Origin: Paenibacillus sp. DMB5
GTDB taxonomy: Bacteria; Bacillota; Bacilli; Paenibacillales; Paenibacillaceae
Length of the DNA: 64,000 bases
NCBI RefSeq assembly: GCF_001517085.1
Contig: NZ_LRAC01000129.1
Location: 30,879-94,878 of the forward strand
Reading direction: 5' to 3'
Positions 24,249 to 33,152 of this stretch are shown here, piece after piece (the first letter of the stretch is position 1; the number at the start of each line of letters is the position of its first letter). The position numbers and the translations under genes are program-made. The notes under the pieces were generated by a model, which did no database searches, was not told the DNA's origin, and saw nothing but the letters and a program-made list of their open reading frames with translations.

Positions 24249-24899
24249 CTAGTACTTACGCTGTAATCTGCGCTCCCATACCCGTACGCCATAGCTCAGC
24301 GGCACAGTGAGCACCAGATAGAATACCGCTACAAAAATATAAGTATCGAACGTGCGGTACGTCTCCGTGGAAATGCTGTCCGCGAAGTACATCAGGTCAA
24401 ATCCGGCGACAATTGTCAGCACAGACGAGTTTTTAATCAGGTTAATGAACTGGTTGCCCAGCGGCGGTATGACCAGCTTGATGGCCTGGGGCAAAATCAC
24501 ATTCGTCATTGTCTGGATATAGCTCAGACCGGAAGAACGTGCCGCCTCCATCTGGCCCTTGGGGACAGCCATAATTCCGGCACGGATGGCTTCGGCAATG
24601 AAAGCCGAGGTGTATACCGCGAGCCCGATCGTCCCTGCCGTGAAGCCGTCGAGTGTAAAGCCGAGTGCCGATGGCCCATAATAGAACACGTACACTACGA
24701 GCAGCAGCGGAATATTGCGCACAAACTCAACATAACCTGTTCCGAACCAGCGCAGCCCCTTGACCGGGGTGATGCGGAAGACGGCGATAATCGCGCCCAG
24801 CACAAAGCTGCCGATCAACGCCAGCACACTGGACAGCACAGTTCCCCAGAAGCCCTCCAGATACAGGCTGAAATAATCCGTTAATATCGAAAAATCCAT
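24249..24899 (-). CDS. glnM: Glutamine-type ABC permease
   Basis: 216 residues from ATG 24899; a GTG nine bases upstream is an alternative. HAAT-family permease with YLEGFWGTVLSSVLALIGSF at the start and the EAA loop MEAARSSGLSYIQTMTNVILPQAIKLVIPPLGNQFINLIKNSSV. Pairs with glnP to form the channel. Specificity for glutamine or glutamate is inferred from the gene set and not proven. Confidence 0.85.
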   Translation of the reverse strand: MDFSILTDYFSLYLEGFWGTVLSSVLALIGSFVLGAIIAVFRITPVKGLRWFGTGYVEFVRNIPLLLVVYVFYYGPSALGFTLDGFTAGTIGLAVYTSAFIAEAIRAGIMAVPKGQMEAARSSGLSYIQTMTNVILPQAIKLVIPPLGNQFINLIKNSSVLTIVAGFDLMYFADSISTETYRTFDTYIFVAVFYLVLTVPLSYGVRVWERRLQRKY

Positions 24900-25052
24900 C
24901 ACTCTCACCTACCCTTGCCTGCAAAATAATAGTTAGTGCTTATCCGTTCCGTACCTGATGCCTCTCCCTTTTTACAAGAAGAAACGGCAGAGCCGTCCTT
25001 GTTCAGGCCGGGTACCGTTTCGCTGATTGCTATAGGCAGAACGCTGTCAGAC

Positions 25053-25907
25053 TTATTTCGCCGGAGCTTTACCGATCCACTTCGTATAAATGGCATCATA
25101 TTCGCCGTTAGTCTTCAGTTCAGCCAATGTATCATTAATGGCCTGAACAACATCGGTGTTTCCTTTTTGTACGGCAATGCCGTATGGTTCATCGGTGAAC
25201 GGCTCGCCTACAACCTCGTAGCCTTCATCCTGGGCTGCCATTCCGTAGAGGATCGCATCATCCGTAGTCAGCGCATCCCCCTGGCCTGCTTTCAGGGCTG
25301 CGAATGCATCCTGGTAGTTATCGAATTCCAGCACCGTTACGCCCGGAACCTTTTCTTTGATGTTCTTGATCGAAGTGGCGCCCTTGGAGCCGAGAATCTT
25401 CGTATCCTTCGTTACACTTTCAAGTCCGGTGATCGGGCTGCCCTTTTTGACCAGGAGGGACTGGCCGGCCTGGAAGTATACGTCGGAGAAGTCCACTTCC
25501 TTCTTGCGCTCTTCTGTGATGGTCATGGTGGCAACAACCATATCAATCTCGCCGTTGTTCAGCATCGGAATGCGCGTCTTGGACGTTACTTCCTTCAGCT
25601 CAATCGCATTTTCATCACCCAGGATATGCTTGGCAATCGCTTTGGAAATATCGATATCGAAGCCTTCCACATTGCCGGAAGCAGGGTCTTTAAGCCCGAA
25701 CAGCCGGGTATCGTACTTCACACCGACCAGCAGCTTGCCGCGTTCCTTGATTTTGGCGATTGCTGCCGATTCTGTGGATCCCCCAGCAGCATTGCCGCCC
25801 GATGCAGCGGAATTTCCGGCGTTGTTGTTATTGCCGCAGCCGGCAATAACGAATAGTGCAGCAACCAGCAGCAGGCTTACCCATTTGATGCTCTTGATCT
25901 TGATCAT
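25053..25907 (-). CDS. glnH: Glutamine-type substrate-binding lipoprotein
   Basis: 284 residues. Lipoprotein signal MIKIKSIKWVSLLLVAALFVIAGCGNN with lipobox IAGC; SBP_bac_3 domain with RGKLLVGVKYDTRLFGLKDPASGNVEGFDIDISKAI, NGEIDMVVATMTITEERKKEVDFSD and AFAALKAGQGDALTTDDAIL. The 'GFDxDxxKAI' and 'TxTxER...DFS' motifs are those of polar amino acid binders. It hands the ligand to GlnMP. Confidence 0.85.
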   Translation of the reverse strand: MIKIKSIKWVSLLLVAALFVIAGCGNNNNAGNSAASGGNAAGGSTESAAIAKIKERGKLLVGVKYDTRLFGLKDPASGNVEGFDIDISKAIAKHILGDENAIELKEVTSKTRIPMLNNGEIDMVVATMTITEERKKEVDFSDVYFQAGQSLLVKKGSPITGLESVTKDTKILGSKGATSIKNIKEKVPGVTVLEFDNYQDAFAALKAGQGDALTTDDAILYGMAAQDEGYEVVGEPFTDEPYGIAVQKGNTDVVQAINDTLAELKTNGEYDAIYTKWIGKAPAK

Positions 25908-25938
25908 TTCTCTTCCTCCCCGTAATCTGTATATTTGG

Positions 25939-26667
25939 TTAATGGCTTAACACACGGCTGAGAAACGTACGTGTCCGTTCTTCCTTGGGACTGGCGAAGA
26001 ATTCCGCGGGTGCCGCTTCCTCCACAATCTGCCCCTGATCCATAAAGATCACCCGGTCAGCAACCTCTTTGGCAAAGCCCATCTCATGTGTCACGACCAC
26101 CATCGTCATTCCCTCGCGGGCCAGCGTACGCATAACATCCAGCACCTCGCCGACCATTTCCGGATCAAGCGCCGAGGTCGGCTCATCGAACAGCATAATC
26201 TTCGGCTTCATTGCCAGCCCCCGGGCAATAGCGACACGCTGCTGCTGTCCGCCGGACAGCTGGGACGGATACGATTGTGCCTTATCGGCAATCCCGACCT
26301 TCTCCAGATAATACATGGCCGTTTTCTCAGCTTCAGCCTTGGATTGGCCAAGTACTTTTATTGGTGCCAGGGTAATGTTGTCGATGACCTTTTTGTGCGG
26401 ATACAGATTGAAATGCTGGAACACCATCCCGATCTCCTTGCGCAGCTTGTTAATATCCGTCTTGCGCTCATTTACCGTTATTCCGTCAACAGTCAGCCCG
26501 CCGCTGGTAATCGTCTCCAGCCGGTTGATGCAGCGCAGCATCGTGCTTTTACCGGACCCGGAAGGGCCGACTACAACGACTACTTCCCCCTCACTAACAT
26601 GCAGGTCAATATTCTTCAGCACATGGAAATGCCCGTAATGCTTCTCTACCTGATGAAAATCAATCAA
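25939..26667 (-). CDS. glnQ: Glutamine-type ABC ATPase
   Basis: 242 residues; TTG start seven bases after AGGAGG. Walker A GPSGSGKST, Q loop MVFQHFNLYPHK, signature LSGGQQQRVAIARGLA, Walker B KIMLFDEPTSALDPE, H loop VVTHEMGF. First gene of the six-gene block glnQHMPKL. A TnrA/GlnR-type site lies about 55-70 bases upstream, so nitrogen status probably controls it. Confidence 0.9.
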   Translation of the reverse strand: MIDFHQVEKHYGHFHVLKNIDLHVSEGEVVVVVGPSGSGKSTMLRCINRLETITSGGLTVDGITVNERKTDINKLRKEIGMVFQHFNLYPHKKVIDNITLAPIKVLGQSKAEAEKTAMYYLEKVGIADKAQSYPSQLSGGQQQRVAIARGLAMKPKIMLFDEPTSALDPEMVGEVLDVMRTLAREGMTMVVVTHEMGFAKEVADRVIFMDQGQIVEEAAPAEFFASPKEERTRTFLSRVLSH

Positions 26668-26721
26668 CGACAGTCCTCCTTTTCAAGCTTCTATAGTTAC
26701 AAGATTCTGCAAGCCGCTCTT

Positions 26722-26738
26722 TGTCAGCTATGGTAACA
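26722..26738 (-). promoter_or_regulatory. TnrA/GlnR-type operator upstream of glnQ
   Basis: TGTCAGCTATGGTAACA contains TGTNA-N7-TNACA, the GlnR/TnrA core, with the A/T-rich centre partly present. A weaker match (TGTAAAATTTCATGTCA) lies at 26795-26811. Both precede glnQ by 55-145 bases. Confidence 0.55.
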
Positions 26739-26915
26739 CTTAAAACACACCTTACTGCGAAGACTACTGAATCCTACATTATCCTACGATTTACTGTAAA
26801 ATTTCATGTCATTTTCTTTTCTGAAAGTGAGATATTTCATTTTCTTTTTGCCCCAATTAATGTTTTTTATCGAAATGGTGTGACTTTTTGTGACCTTTTC
26901 TCTTGTAAAGCGAAA

Positions 26916-26935
26916 AAGACACCTCACGGTGTCTT
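26916..26935 (-). terminator. Hairpin before glnQ, possible terminator
   Basis: Arms AAGACACC and GGTGTCTT with a short TCAC loop; on the minus strand TTTTTCG follows. With the next hairpin it makes a double stop for the pit transcript ahead of glnQ. Confidence 0.5.
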
Positions 26936-26977
26936 CTCCCTTGCTTCCCATTTATCAAAAATCTGTATAACAAAAAA

Positions 26978-27014
26978 AGATGTCAGCAGCCGTTCGTGGC
27001 CTCCATGACATCTT
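26978..27014 (-). terminator. Terminator of the pit operon
   Basis: Arms AAGATGTCA and TGACATCTT enclosing a GC-rich loop, followed by TTTTTTT on the minus strand, 15 bases after the pit stop. Confidence 0.75.
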
Positions 27015-27028
27015 AAGTACCGTTCTTT

Positions 27029-28018
27029 TTAGAAGAAAATTTTGCAGATAACTCCGGCCAGCACTGCGCTGATCGGGATGGTAATAAACCAGGTAACGAT
27101 GATCCGTCCGGCAACTCCCCATTTAACGGCAGAGAAACGTTTGGCCGAACCTACGCCGAGAATTGCCGAGGTAATGGCATGCGTCGAACTTACCGGCAAA
27201 TGCAGCATAGTGGCTGTGAAAATAACGGAGGCGGCAGACATGTCCGCAGCGAAGCCGTTAATCGGCTCGATTTTGAAAATCTTCGTCCCCATCGTCTTGA
27301 TAATCTTCCAGCCGCCGATTGAGGTTCCAAGAGCCATCGAGGTTGCAGCTGCAATTTTTACCCACAGCGGCACTTCCATTGTATCCAGACGTCCCGAGGT
27401 AACCAGCGCAAACGTTATAATCCCCATGGCTTTCTGGGCATCATTCGTACCGTGTGTAAAGGATTGGAGTGCAGCCGTAATGACCTGCATTGAGCGGAAG
27501 CCTTTGTTGACGGTATGCGGGCTGCGCTTGGCAAATATCCATTTAAGAATTGTCATTACAATATAACCGATCACAAATGCAATCAGCGGGGAGAAAATAA
27601 GCCCCTCTACAATCTCAATGAAGCCGTTCCATTTAATATGATCCGAGCCGGCTCCGACATATACCGCACCGGCCAAAGCGCCGATCAGGGCATGGGAGGA
27701 GGAGGACGGAATCCCGAACCACCAGGTGACCAGATTCCAGATAATGGCCGCGATCAGGGTCGCAGCTACAATATCTATCCCGTTATCCAGCAGGGTCGGA
27801 TCGGTAATGCTTCCGCCGATCTTTTTGGCTACTCCTGTAAACATCAGCGCCCCGACAAAGTTCATGAGTGCTGCAAGGATGATAGCGGTACGCGGTTTAA
27901 GCGCGCGGGTCGAGACGGAAGTGGCGATTGCGTTCGCTGTATCATGGAAGCCGTTGATAAAGTCAAAGGCCAGTGCAAGAAAGATAACAAAACCCAGCAT
28001 GAATAATGATGTTTCCAT
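27029..28018 (-). CDS. pit: Low-affinity inorganic phosphate transporter
   Basis: 329 residues, about ten transmembrane segments, with the duplicated PHO4 signature: DFINGFHDTANAIATSVSTRAL near the start and SFTHGTNDAQKAMGIITFAL near residue 190. Exchange of phosphate with protons or metal is typical. The DUF47 partner precedes it by 13 bases in the same operon, the common arrangement. Confidence 0.9.
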   Translation of the reverse strand: METSLFMLGFVIFLALAFDFINGFHDTANAIATSVSTRALKPRTAIILAALMNFVGALMFTGVAKKIGGSITDPTLLDNGIDIVAATLIAAIIWNLVTWWFGIPSSSSHALIGALAGAVYVGAGSDHIKWNGFIEIVEGLIFSPLIAFVIGYIVMTILKWIFAKRSPHTVNKGFRSMQVITAALQSFTHGTNDAQKAMGIITFALVTSGRLDTMEVPLWVKIAAATSMALGTSIGGWKIIKTMGTKIFKIEPINGFAADMSAASVIFTATMLHLPVSSTHAITSAILGVGSAKRFSAVKWGVAGRIIVTWFITIPISAVLAGVICKIFF

Positions 28019-28031
28019 ATCCTAGAGCCCC

Positions 28032-28649
28032 TTATGAGTTGCGCATGATGATCGATTCCAGCATGTTGGCTACGTCCTCGCATTTATCCGTAGTCGTCTC
28101 CAGCCGCTCATAGAGCTCTTTGCGCTTGATCAGCTCGATAGGGTCCTTGACCGTTTCAAAAAGATGTTTGGTGCAGATCCGCAGTACTTCATCACCCTGG
28201 TTCTCCAGGTCGTTCAGGCGGATGGTATATTCGCGGATCGCCAGCAGCTTCTTCTGGGAAAGCAAATGAACCGCTTTTTGAATCTCATAGGCAGACTGGC
28301 GGAGAATTTCGGCAAACTGCACGATATATTCATCAGCATCCAGCAGGTTGTACATATAGAAACGTGAAGCAGAAGCCTCCAGACCGTCCATTACATCATC
28401 CATGCTGGTGATCAAATCCATAATATCGTCACGCTCAAGCGGAGTGATGAACGTCTTGTTCAGCTCCTTGATGACAGTGTGCGTGTAGGAGTCGCACTGG
28501 GATTCGTATTTCTTCATCACCGAAGCAAACGTATCGATATTTTCCCGGAGACTGCTGATGTTCTGAGCGAAGTAATCAGCTGACTGAACGATCGTATCCG
28601 CCATATTTTCCAATGTCTCAAAGAAAATATCCTTCTTTTTCAACTTCAT
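28032..28649 (-). CDS. DUF47/PhoU-like phosphate-transport accessory protein
   Basis: 205 residues, a four-helix PhoU-like protein starting MKLKKKDIFFETLENMADTIVQSADYFAQNI, with DDIMDLITSMDDVMDGLEASASRFYMY (about 85-110) and LYERLETTTDKCEDVANMLESI near the end; these acidic residues bind metal in DUF47 proteins. It regulates or stabilises Pit. The 205-base gap upstream to the YerB-like gene has no clear terminator beyond a weak T-rich hairpin near 28780. Confidence 0.85.
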   Translation of the reverse strand: MKLKKKDIFFETLENMADTIVQSADYFAQNISSLRENIDTFASVMKKYESQCDSYTHTVIKELNKTFITPLERDDIMDLITSMDDVMDGLEASASRFYMYNLLDADEYIVQFAEILRQSAYEIQKAVHLLSQKKLLAIREYTIRLNDLENQGDEVLRICTKHLFETVKDPIELIKRKELYERLETTTDKCEDVANMLESIIMRNS

Positions 28650-28855
28650 TTCCCTTAAACCCCTTTACATAAAATTGCCGTGAGAGTCCGGAATGCCATC
28701 CAAAATGTAAGCAGCATGAAAATGGATGACAACCCTTGTTATCTTATCATATCCGAACTGGGGATAGAAGAAAAAAAGCGAACTTTTTTACGCTATATTA
28801 ACATTTTCCTCGAACTTAGATGACATTTCCTTGAACCGTCATTTTTCGTTCACAT

Positions 28856-29956
28856 TCATTCCGGAGTTGCTGATGCCGTATATTCTACATGACTTGCAAA
28901 AGACGGGCTGTTCGGCACGATCAGGACATGGGTGATTCCCGGATACATCAAGGCTTCGGTTCCATCGGTTTTCACAAAACGGATCATATCGTCCGGCTTC
29001 CGCGCCCACTTACCTGAAATGACGGTTCCGCGCTGAAACAGCAGCGCCTCTCCGCCCAGCTCAACATCAATCTGCAGCCGGCCGGCATCGTCCAATACTT
29101 TATGGTCTGCCCCAATTACCATAATATTAGCCGCTTCCACCGGATTATTATTGTTCAGATCCAGATGCGCCTTACCGTTGACCAGGCGCGCGTAGGTCCG
29201 GCGCTCTGTGTCGTATTTATACCCTACCGTATAGCTCTGAAGCAGATAATGGATCTTCAGCTCTGCTGCAGCCGTCCCCTCCGTCGGCAGATAGTCCGGA
29301 TCAGTGAATACATAGGAAGGAACCTCTATGCTGTCCGAATATCCCAGCTTCTCCGCCCCTTCCAGGAGCTTAGCTGTATTGCTGTACAGATTGTGCGGTG
29401 CCTTGCGCTCCTTGTCACGCCAGAAATAAGCGCCGGCGTTACCGATCTCGTCCATATCCGCCTTCTTCTGCCGCTGGAGAATCGCATACGCCGCGGGACT
29501 GCCTCCGGCATGCACCGTTACTGCGCCGTAGCTCTCGCCGAGATCGATCAGATACGGGCGGATGCTGCGGACCGGGCCGATTTTGACTACGCCGGTGTGG
29601 CTCTGAAAAATCCCGATCAGCCGAGTAATCCCGCCCTCCGCGAGCACCTCATAGAGGACATCCGCTTCACTGATGCCCGACTGCGGCCGGGCGGCCGGCG
29701 CGTTGTTGATCATCACCGCGAGCGGCCGCGTCAGGCTGCCTTCCTGCACCGGCAGCCCGGTTAATCCGGACAGCTGACGCACCGGGGGAGCCGTAGTCGG
29801 CGAAGGCTCAGGCTGTTCACTTGCCTGCGGCGACACCGTCGCCACTGCCGTCGGTGCCGCCTCCGGCGCTGCATTTCCGCCTCCGCAGGCGGAGAGCAGC
29901 ATGGAAGCAAGCGTAAGCCCGGTGAGTAGCCGGGTTGAGTTGCGGTTTATTTTCAT
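28856..29956 (-). CDS. yerB: YerB-like DUF3048 lipoprotein
   Basis: 366 residues from ATG 29956 behind GGAGGTAAGAAGTAT. Lipobox LLSACGGG; a Pro/Ala/Thr linker; DUF3048 domains with GLPVQEGSLTRPLAVMINNAPAARPQSGISEADVLYEVLAEGGITRLIGIF (about 75-125). Function of YerB proteins is not established; extracytoplasmic. yerC-like and dagK homologues are also in this window, as in B. subtilis. Confidence 0.8.
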   Translation of the reverse strand: MKINRNSTRLLTGLTLASMLLSACGGGNAAPEAAPTAVATVSPQASEQPEPSPTTAPPVRQLSGLTGLPVQEGSLTRPLAVMINNAPAARPQSGISEADVLYEVLAEGGITRLIGIFQSHTGVVKIGPVRSIRPYLIDLGESYGAVTVHAGGSPAAYAILQRQKKADMDEIGNAGAYFWRDKERKAPHNLYSNTAKLLEGAEKLGYSDSIEVPSYVFTDPDYLPTEGTAAAELKIHYLLQSYTVGYKYDTERRTYARLVNGKAHLDLNNNNPVEAANIMVIGADHKVLDDAGRLQIDVELGGEALLFQRGTVISGKWARKPDDMIRFVKTDGTEALMYPGITHVLIVPNSPSFASHVEYTASATPE

Positions 29957-30098
29957 ATACTTCTTACCTCCTAAGGTTTGGGCTGCATTTTTCAAACTTA
30001 TACTGGATAATTATAGGGAGATGGGCGGAGGGTAATTTTGGATATCTTCTTCCATTTAAGCACAGCCCGTCCCCTTTGTCTTGAAGGAGACACAAAAA

Positions 30099-30128
30099 AG
30101 GATACAGCCTCTATATCGGCTGTATCCT
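30099..30128 (-). terminator. Terminator after dioxygenase
   Basis: AGGATACAGCC / GGCTGTATCCT perfect 11-base stem with an eight-base loop, then TTTTTT on the minus strand. It ends the hydrolase-dioxygenase operon. Confidence 0.8.
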
Positions 30129-30147
30129 AAGCTAATTTTATTTAACA

Positions 30148-30923
30148 TTAATCAACCATCCAGCAATTCAGGCTTAAGGTTCCGTACTGATAGGCCTGAA
30201 TCATCAGCTGCGCCTGCCTGCCGGTATCAGCCGTCCCCATAATATAGAACAGCGGGACGAAATGCTCCTTGCCATAGGACGGAACGGCGGCCCGCACATG
30301 CGGCGCCTTCTTCTCATAGGCGAACAGTGAAGGCAGATCCCAACTCTGCAGCCCTTCAGCCAGCCAGGCGTCAAACTCCAGTGCCCACGGCTCAGGCTGG
30401 TCATCCTCCTTTAGCATCCGCAGATTATGGACGAGTCGCCGCTGCCCAGCAGCAGAATCCCTTCCTCGCGCAGCGGAGCAAGCATTTGTCCGATCTTATA
30501 TTGCTCCTTGGGTGAACGCAGAGAATCAACGGATAAGGCCACAACCGGAATATCGGCCTGCGGGAACATTTTGCTGAGGATGACCCATACGCCATGGTCG
30601 AGCCCCCGGCCCAGAACCGGCTGGTGCGGAAGATTCCCTTTACTGAAAAGCTCAGCAATCCGGCTGCTTAGTGCAGGATCACCAGGTGCCGGATAGGCCA
30701 GCGAATACATCTCTTCCGGAAATCCATAGAAATCATGCTGCGCTTCATGCTGTGCATCTACTGTAATCAGTTGTTCGGGACTATCCCAATGTGCAGAGAA
30801 AACTACGATGCCCCGGGGCTTCCCCAGATCCTGGCCAAGGCGCTCCAGAAAACGGGTGTATTCGTTATCCTCCAGTGCAAGGAGCGGTGAGCCGTGCGCA
30901 ATGAAAAATGCCGGTAATTTCAT
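30148..30923 (-). CDS. LigB-family extradiol dioxygenase (frameshifted)
   Basis: About 258 residues when joined. N-terminal part MKLPAFFIAHGSPLLALEDN with metal-site His in AHGSP, VVFSAHWDSP, GRGLDHGVWVILSKMFP; C-terminal part QPEPWALEFDAWLAEGL, HVRAAVPSYGKEHFVPLFYIMGTA. One base is missing near 30429 (GG run): the frame stops after GSGDSS without it and continues HNLRMLKED with it. Class III extradiol ring-cleaving fold, DODA/YgiD-like; substrate unknown. Confidence 0.8.
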
Positions 30924-31001
30924 AGGAGCCTACCTCCATAACCCAGTATATGGTCTGCCCCTTTATTCTACCGCTAATTGGCGCGGAATGCGAACAGCAT
31001 A

Positions 31002-31832
31002 CTAGATCATCCAGTTCTGCCATTCCTGCTGCAAATGCTCCTGCTGATTCATCCATTCCTTGGTCCGCTTTAGCACCTGCTCCTGCGCCGGTCCGGACGA
31101 GAAGGTATGGTCAGCCTGGAAAATAATCTCCTTGTCGCAGCGCCCCTCCGGACGGGTCCAGAACAGCTTCTGGTATAGGAATGCGTAATCCACAGGAATG
31201 ACATCATCAGAGGTTCCGTGGATAACCAGCACATCCCCGCTGAATTTACCCGCCTCCTGGAACGGCTGGAAGGCCGCCAGGGAATTGAAATACACCGGAG
31301 TAAAGGAATAGCCGGCATAATCAGCAGCGCCTTCCTTGACAGAGCGGTCATAGGCATCCCTGCCTACGATCTTCACAATATCATTGAACGGATAGCCGAC
31401 CGCAGCCCATAACACCAGATTCTTCACCCGGCGGTCACGGACAGCCGTCAGCAGCGCTACTGCCCCGCCCAGGCTGTGGCCGATCAGCGTAACGCGCTGC
31501 GGGTCAATATCTGCAGACGCGATCCCGTAATCCAGTACTGCACGGGTCTGGGCAATCAGCGACTCGATGTCCTGGCTGCCGTAATTCCCGCTGCTCTCGC
31601 CGCAGCCCGCATAGTCAAAGCGGATGACCATATATCCGTCCCGGGCCAGCTCACGCGCTGCCTTAACAAAGATCCGGTCCACACCGATCCGGTTACCTAC
31701 GAACCCGTGGCAGATAACGGCCAGCGGTACCCGGTCCTTGCAGCGCCCGGTGGCTCCCTTTTCCCGTGATGGATAATGTATGCTGGCTGTAAGCTCTTCC
31801 TGTTCATACCGGATTACAATATTCCGCTCCAT
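31002..31832 (-). CDS. Alpha/beta hydrolase
   Basis: 276 residues. Nucleophile elbow GHSLGG (about 119-124), acid in GTSDDVIP (about 209), His in ADHTFSS (about 245), oxyanion region CHGFVGNR. DLH/lipase-like, cytosolic, no signal peptide. Followed 78 bases later by the dioxygenase; a shared terminator lies after it. Together they may clear aromatic or ester compounds; that reading is inference. Confidence 0.75.
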   Translation of the reverse strand: MERNIVIRYEQEELTASIHYPSREKGATGRCKDRVPLAVICHGFVGNRIGVDRIFVKAARELARDGYMVIRFDYAGCGESSGNYGSQDIESLIAQTRAVLDYGIASADIDPQRVTLIGHSLGGAVALLTAVRDRRVKNLVLWAAVGYPFNDIVKIVGRDAYDRSVKEGAADYAGYSFTPVYFNSLAAFQPFQEAGKFSGDVLVIHGTSDDVIPVDYAFLYQKLFWTRPEGRCDKEIIFQADHTFSSGPAQEQVLKRTKEWMNQQEHLQQEWQNWMI

Positions 31833-31888
31833 TGCTGTATCCTCCTCTTAAAGAAACGCCGTTCCAATGTATTATTATTCCGATTAAC

Positions 31889-31950
31889 TTAGTGTGATTA
31901 ATATCTTTATTATACTTTCACTAGTCCTTTTGTCAACAGTATTACACTAA
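31889..31950 (-). promoter_or_regulatory. Strong promoter flanked by inverted operators
   Basis: Minus-strand TTGACA (31931-31936) and TATAAT (31909-31914), spaced 16 bases. Flanking it in opposite directions are TTAGTGTGAT (31889-31898) and, reversed, ATTACACTAA (31941-31950), with a related ACTAGTGAAAG inside the spacer. This fits repressor control of the hydrolase-dioxygenase operon; no regulator gene is adjacent. Confidence 0.65.
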
Positions 31951-32012
31951 TGCAGCCGCCAGACAAGAATATATTCAATGAAGCAAGGAGGCGCAGGCCT
32001 ACAATAAAAAAA

Positions 32013-32041
32013 CCTCTTCCGCTCTATTGAGCACAAAGAGG
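32013..32041 (-). terminator. Terminator after the small acidic gene
   Basis: CCTCTT / AAGAGG arms followed on the minus strand by TTTTTTT. Confidence 0.6.
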
Positions 32042-32063
32042 CTGAAGCTTTACGCTGCTATAC

Positions 32064-32264
32064 TCACTCGTAGCTGCTGTGAAACATATCGTGGGTCTCC
32101 TGGCGTCCTTCCCAGTCCTCGAAGCCTGTCACCGTATCCTGACCTGCCGCATCCCACAAGCTATAACCGTCAGATGCTCCCCAATCGCCGACTCCGCTGT
32201 TCTCTGCAGGCGCGAAGCCGTCACCGATAAATGTCCCTGACTGTTTTTTGTCCTCATAACCCAT
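32064..32264 (-). CDS. Small acidic protein (66 aa), unknown
   Basis: Starts MGYEDKKQSGTFIGDGFAPAENSGVGDWGASDGYSLWDAAGQD and ends with DMFHSSYE. Acidic, with repeated Trp/Gly/Asp clusters and no transmembrane or signal segment. GGAAGGGG precedes the ATG and a terminator follows, so it is a free-standing gene. No family recognised. Confidence 0.6.
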   Translation of the reverse strand: MGYEDKKQSGTFIGDGFAPAENSGVGDWGASDGYSLWDAAGQDTVTGFEDWEGRQETHDMFHSSYE

Positions 32265-32367
32265 AACGTTACCTGCCCCTTCCTTATAACCCGATTTGTG
32301 AAGCTAATCACAAGTTTAGTGTTTACTCTTCCAAAATAGATTATTCACACCAGGCAGAGGGTTGTCC

Positions 32368-32397
32368 TTGCACACAGCAGCCGGGCAAACGTATACT
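32368..32397 (+). promoter_or_regulatory. SigA-type promoter
   Basis: TTGCAC (32368-32373), 18-base spacer, TATACT (32392-32397). The start site would fall near 32404, so the ATG at 32451 with GGAGG 14 bases upstream is the likely first codon of the following gene. Confidence 0.6.
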
Positions 32398-32450
32398 CTA
32401 GGTTGAAGGCTTTTGTGCTTACCCGATACCTGGAGGTTTATAATACGGCT

Positions 32451-33113
32451 ATGAAAGTTAAAGCTATGATGAAGGAAAATAATGCCTTACGCGAGCAGAT
32501 GACACCATTTAACCGCTCTTATTTTGAGGATATGATTCTGGCCATGCGGGCCAGCCGCGTGGAGCGGGTGCGGGCGGAGGAGCTGCTGCTTGAAGCTGCC
32601 CGTCTGCTGCTTCAGGGCCAGAGTAAAGGCAGAAATGCCAAACAGATCTTCGGGGAGAGCCCGGAGGATTATTTCAAAGACATTATGGACAGCGTTCCTG
32701 CTCGGCCTGAACGCAGCAAACTGAACTATTATCTGATGATTGCCTGGACGGCATTAACCCTGATGTTCTCCGTGCTGGCCGTCGGCGGGCTTATTGTGAA
32801 ATGGAGCGGAAGCTCTGCGGATCTGTTCAGCAAGGTCAGTGTATTTACGCTGATTCTCGTAGGCCTGGGATCTATTGTGATGATGGAGCTGCTGGTTCGC
32901 TGGATGTCTTCCCTGTCCGAGAATGACGCACCGGGGCCGAAAACGTTTAATATCAAGGCACTTGGCACCTACATTGCTATAGCCGTTGTCGTCATCTTTG
33001 CCGGCGCCTTCCTCGATAATCTGTTTCCTGTCATTACAGTCTCGCCCTGGGTAAGCCTGGCTTTAGGCGCAGCCGGAGGGCTTGGGCTGAAATTCATATT
33101 TCTCAGATCATAG
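32451..33113 (+). CDS. DUF1129-family membrane protein
   Basis: 220 residues from ATG 32451. Cytosolic helical part (about 1-90, NALREQMTPFNRSYFEDMILAMRASRVERVRAEELLLEAARLLLQGQSKG...FGESPEDYFKDIM) with the DUF1129 pattern, then four transmembrane segments (about 100-215). Family found in Firmicutes, function unknown. A signal-peptide protein follows 39 bases later, perhaps in the same transcript. Confidence 0.7.
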   Translation: MKVKAMMKENNALREQMTPFNRSYFEDMILAMRASRVERVRAEELLLEAARLLLQGQSKGRNAKQIFGESPEDYFKDIMDSVPARPERSKLNYYLMIAWTALTLMFSVLAVGGLIVKWSGSSADLFSKVSVFTLILVGLGSIVMMELLVRWMSSLSENDAPGPKTFNIKALGTYIAIAVVVIFAGAFLDNLFPVITVSPWVSLALGAAGGLGLKFIFLRS

Positions 33114-33152
33114 ACATCTTATTCCACTCCGACAATTACAGGGGGTTCTTCC

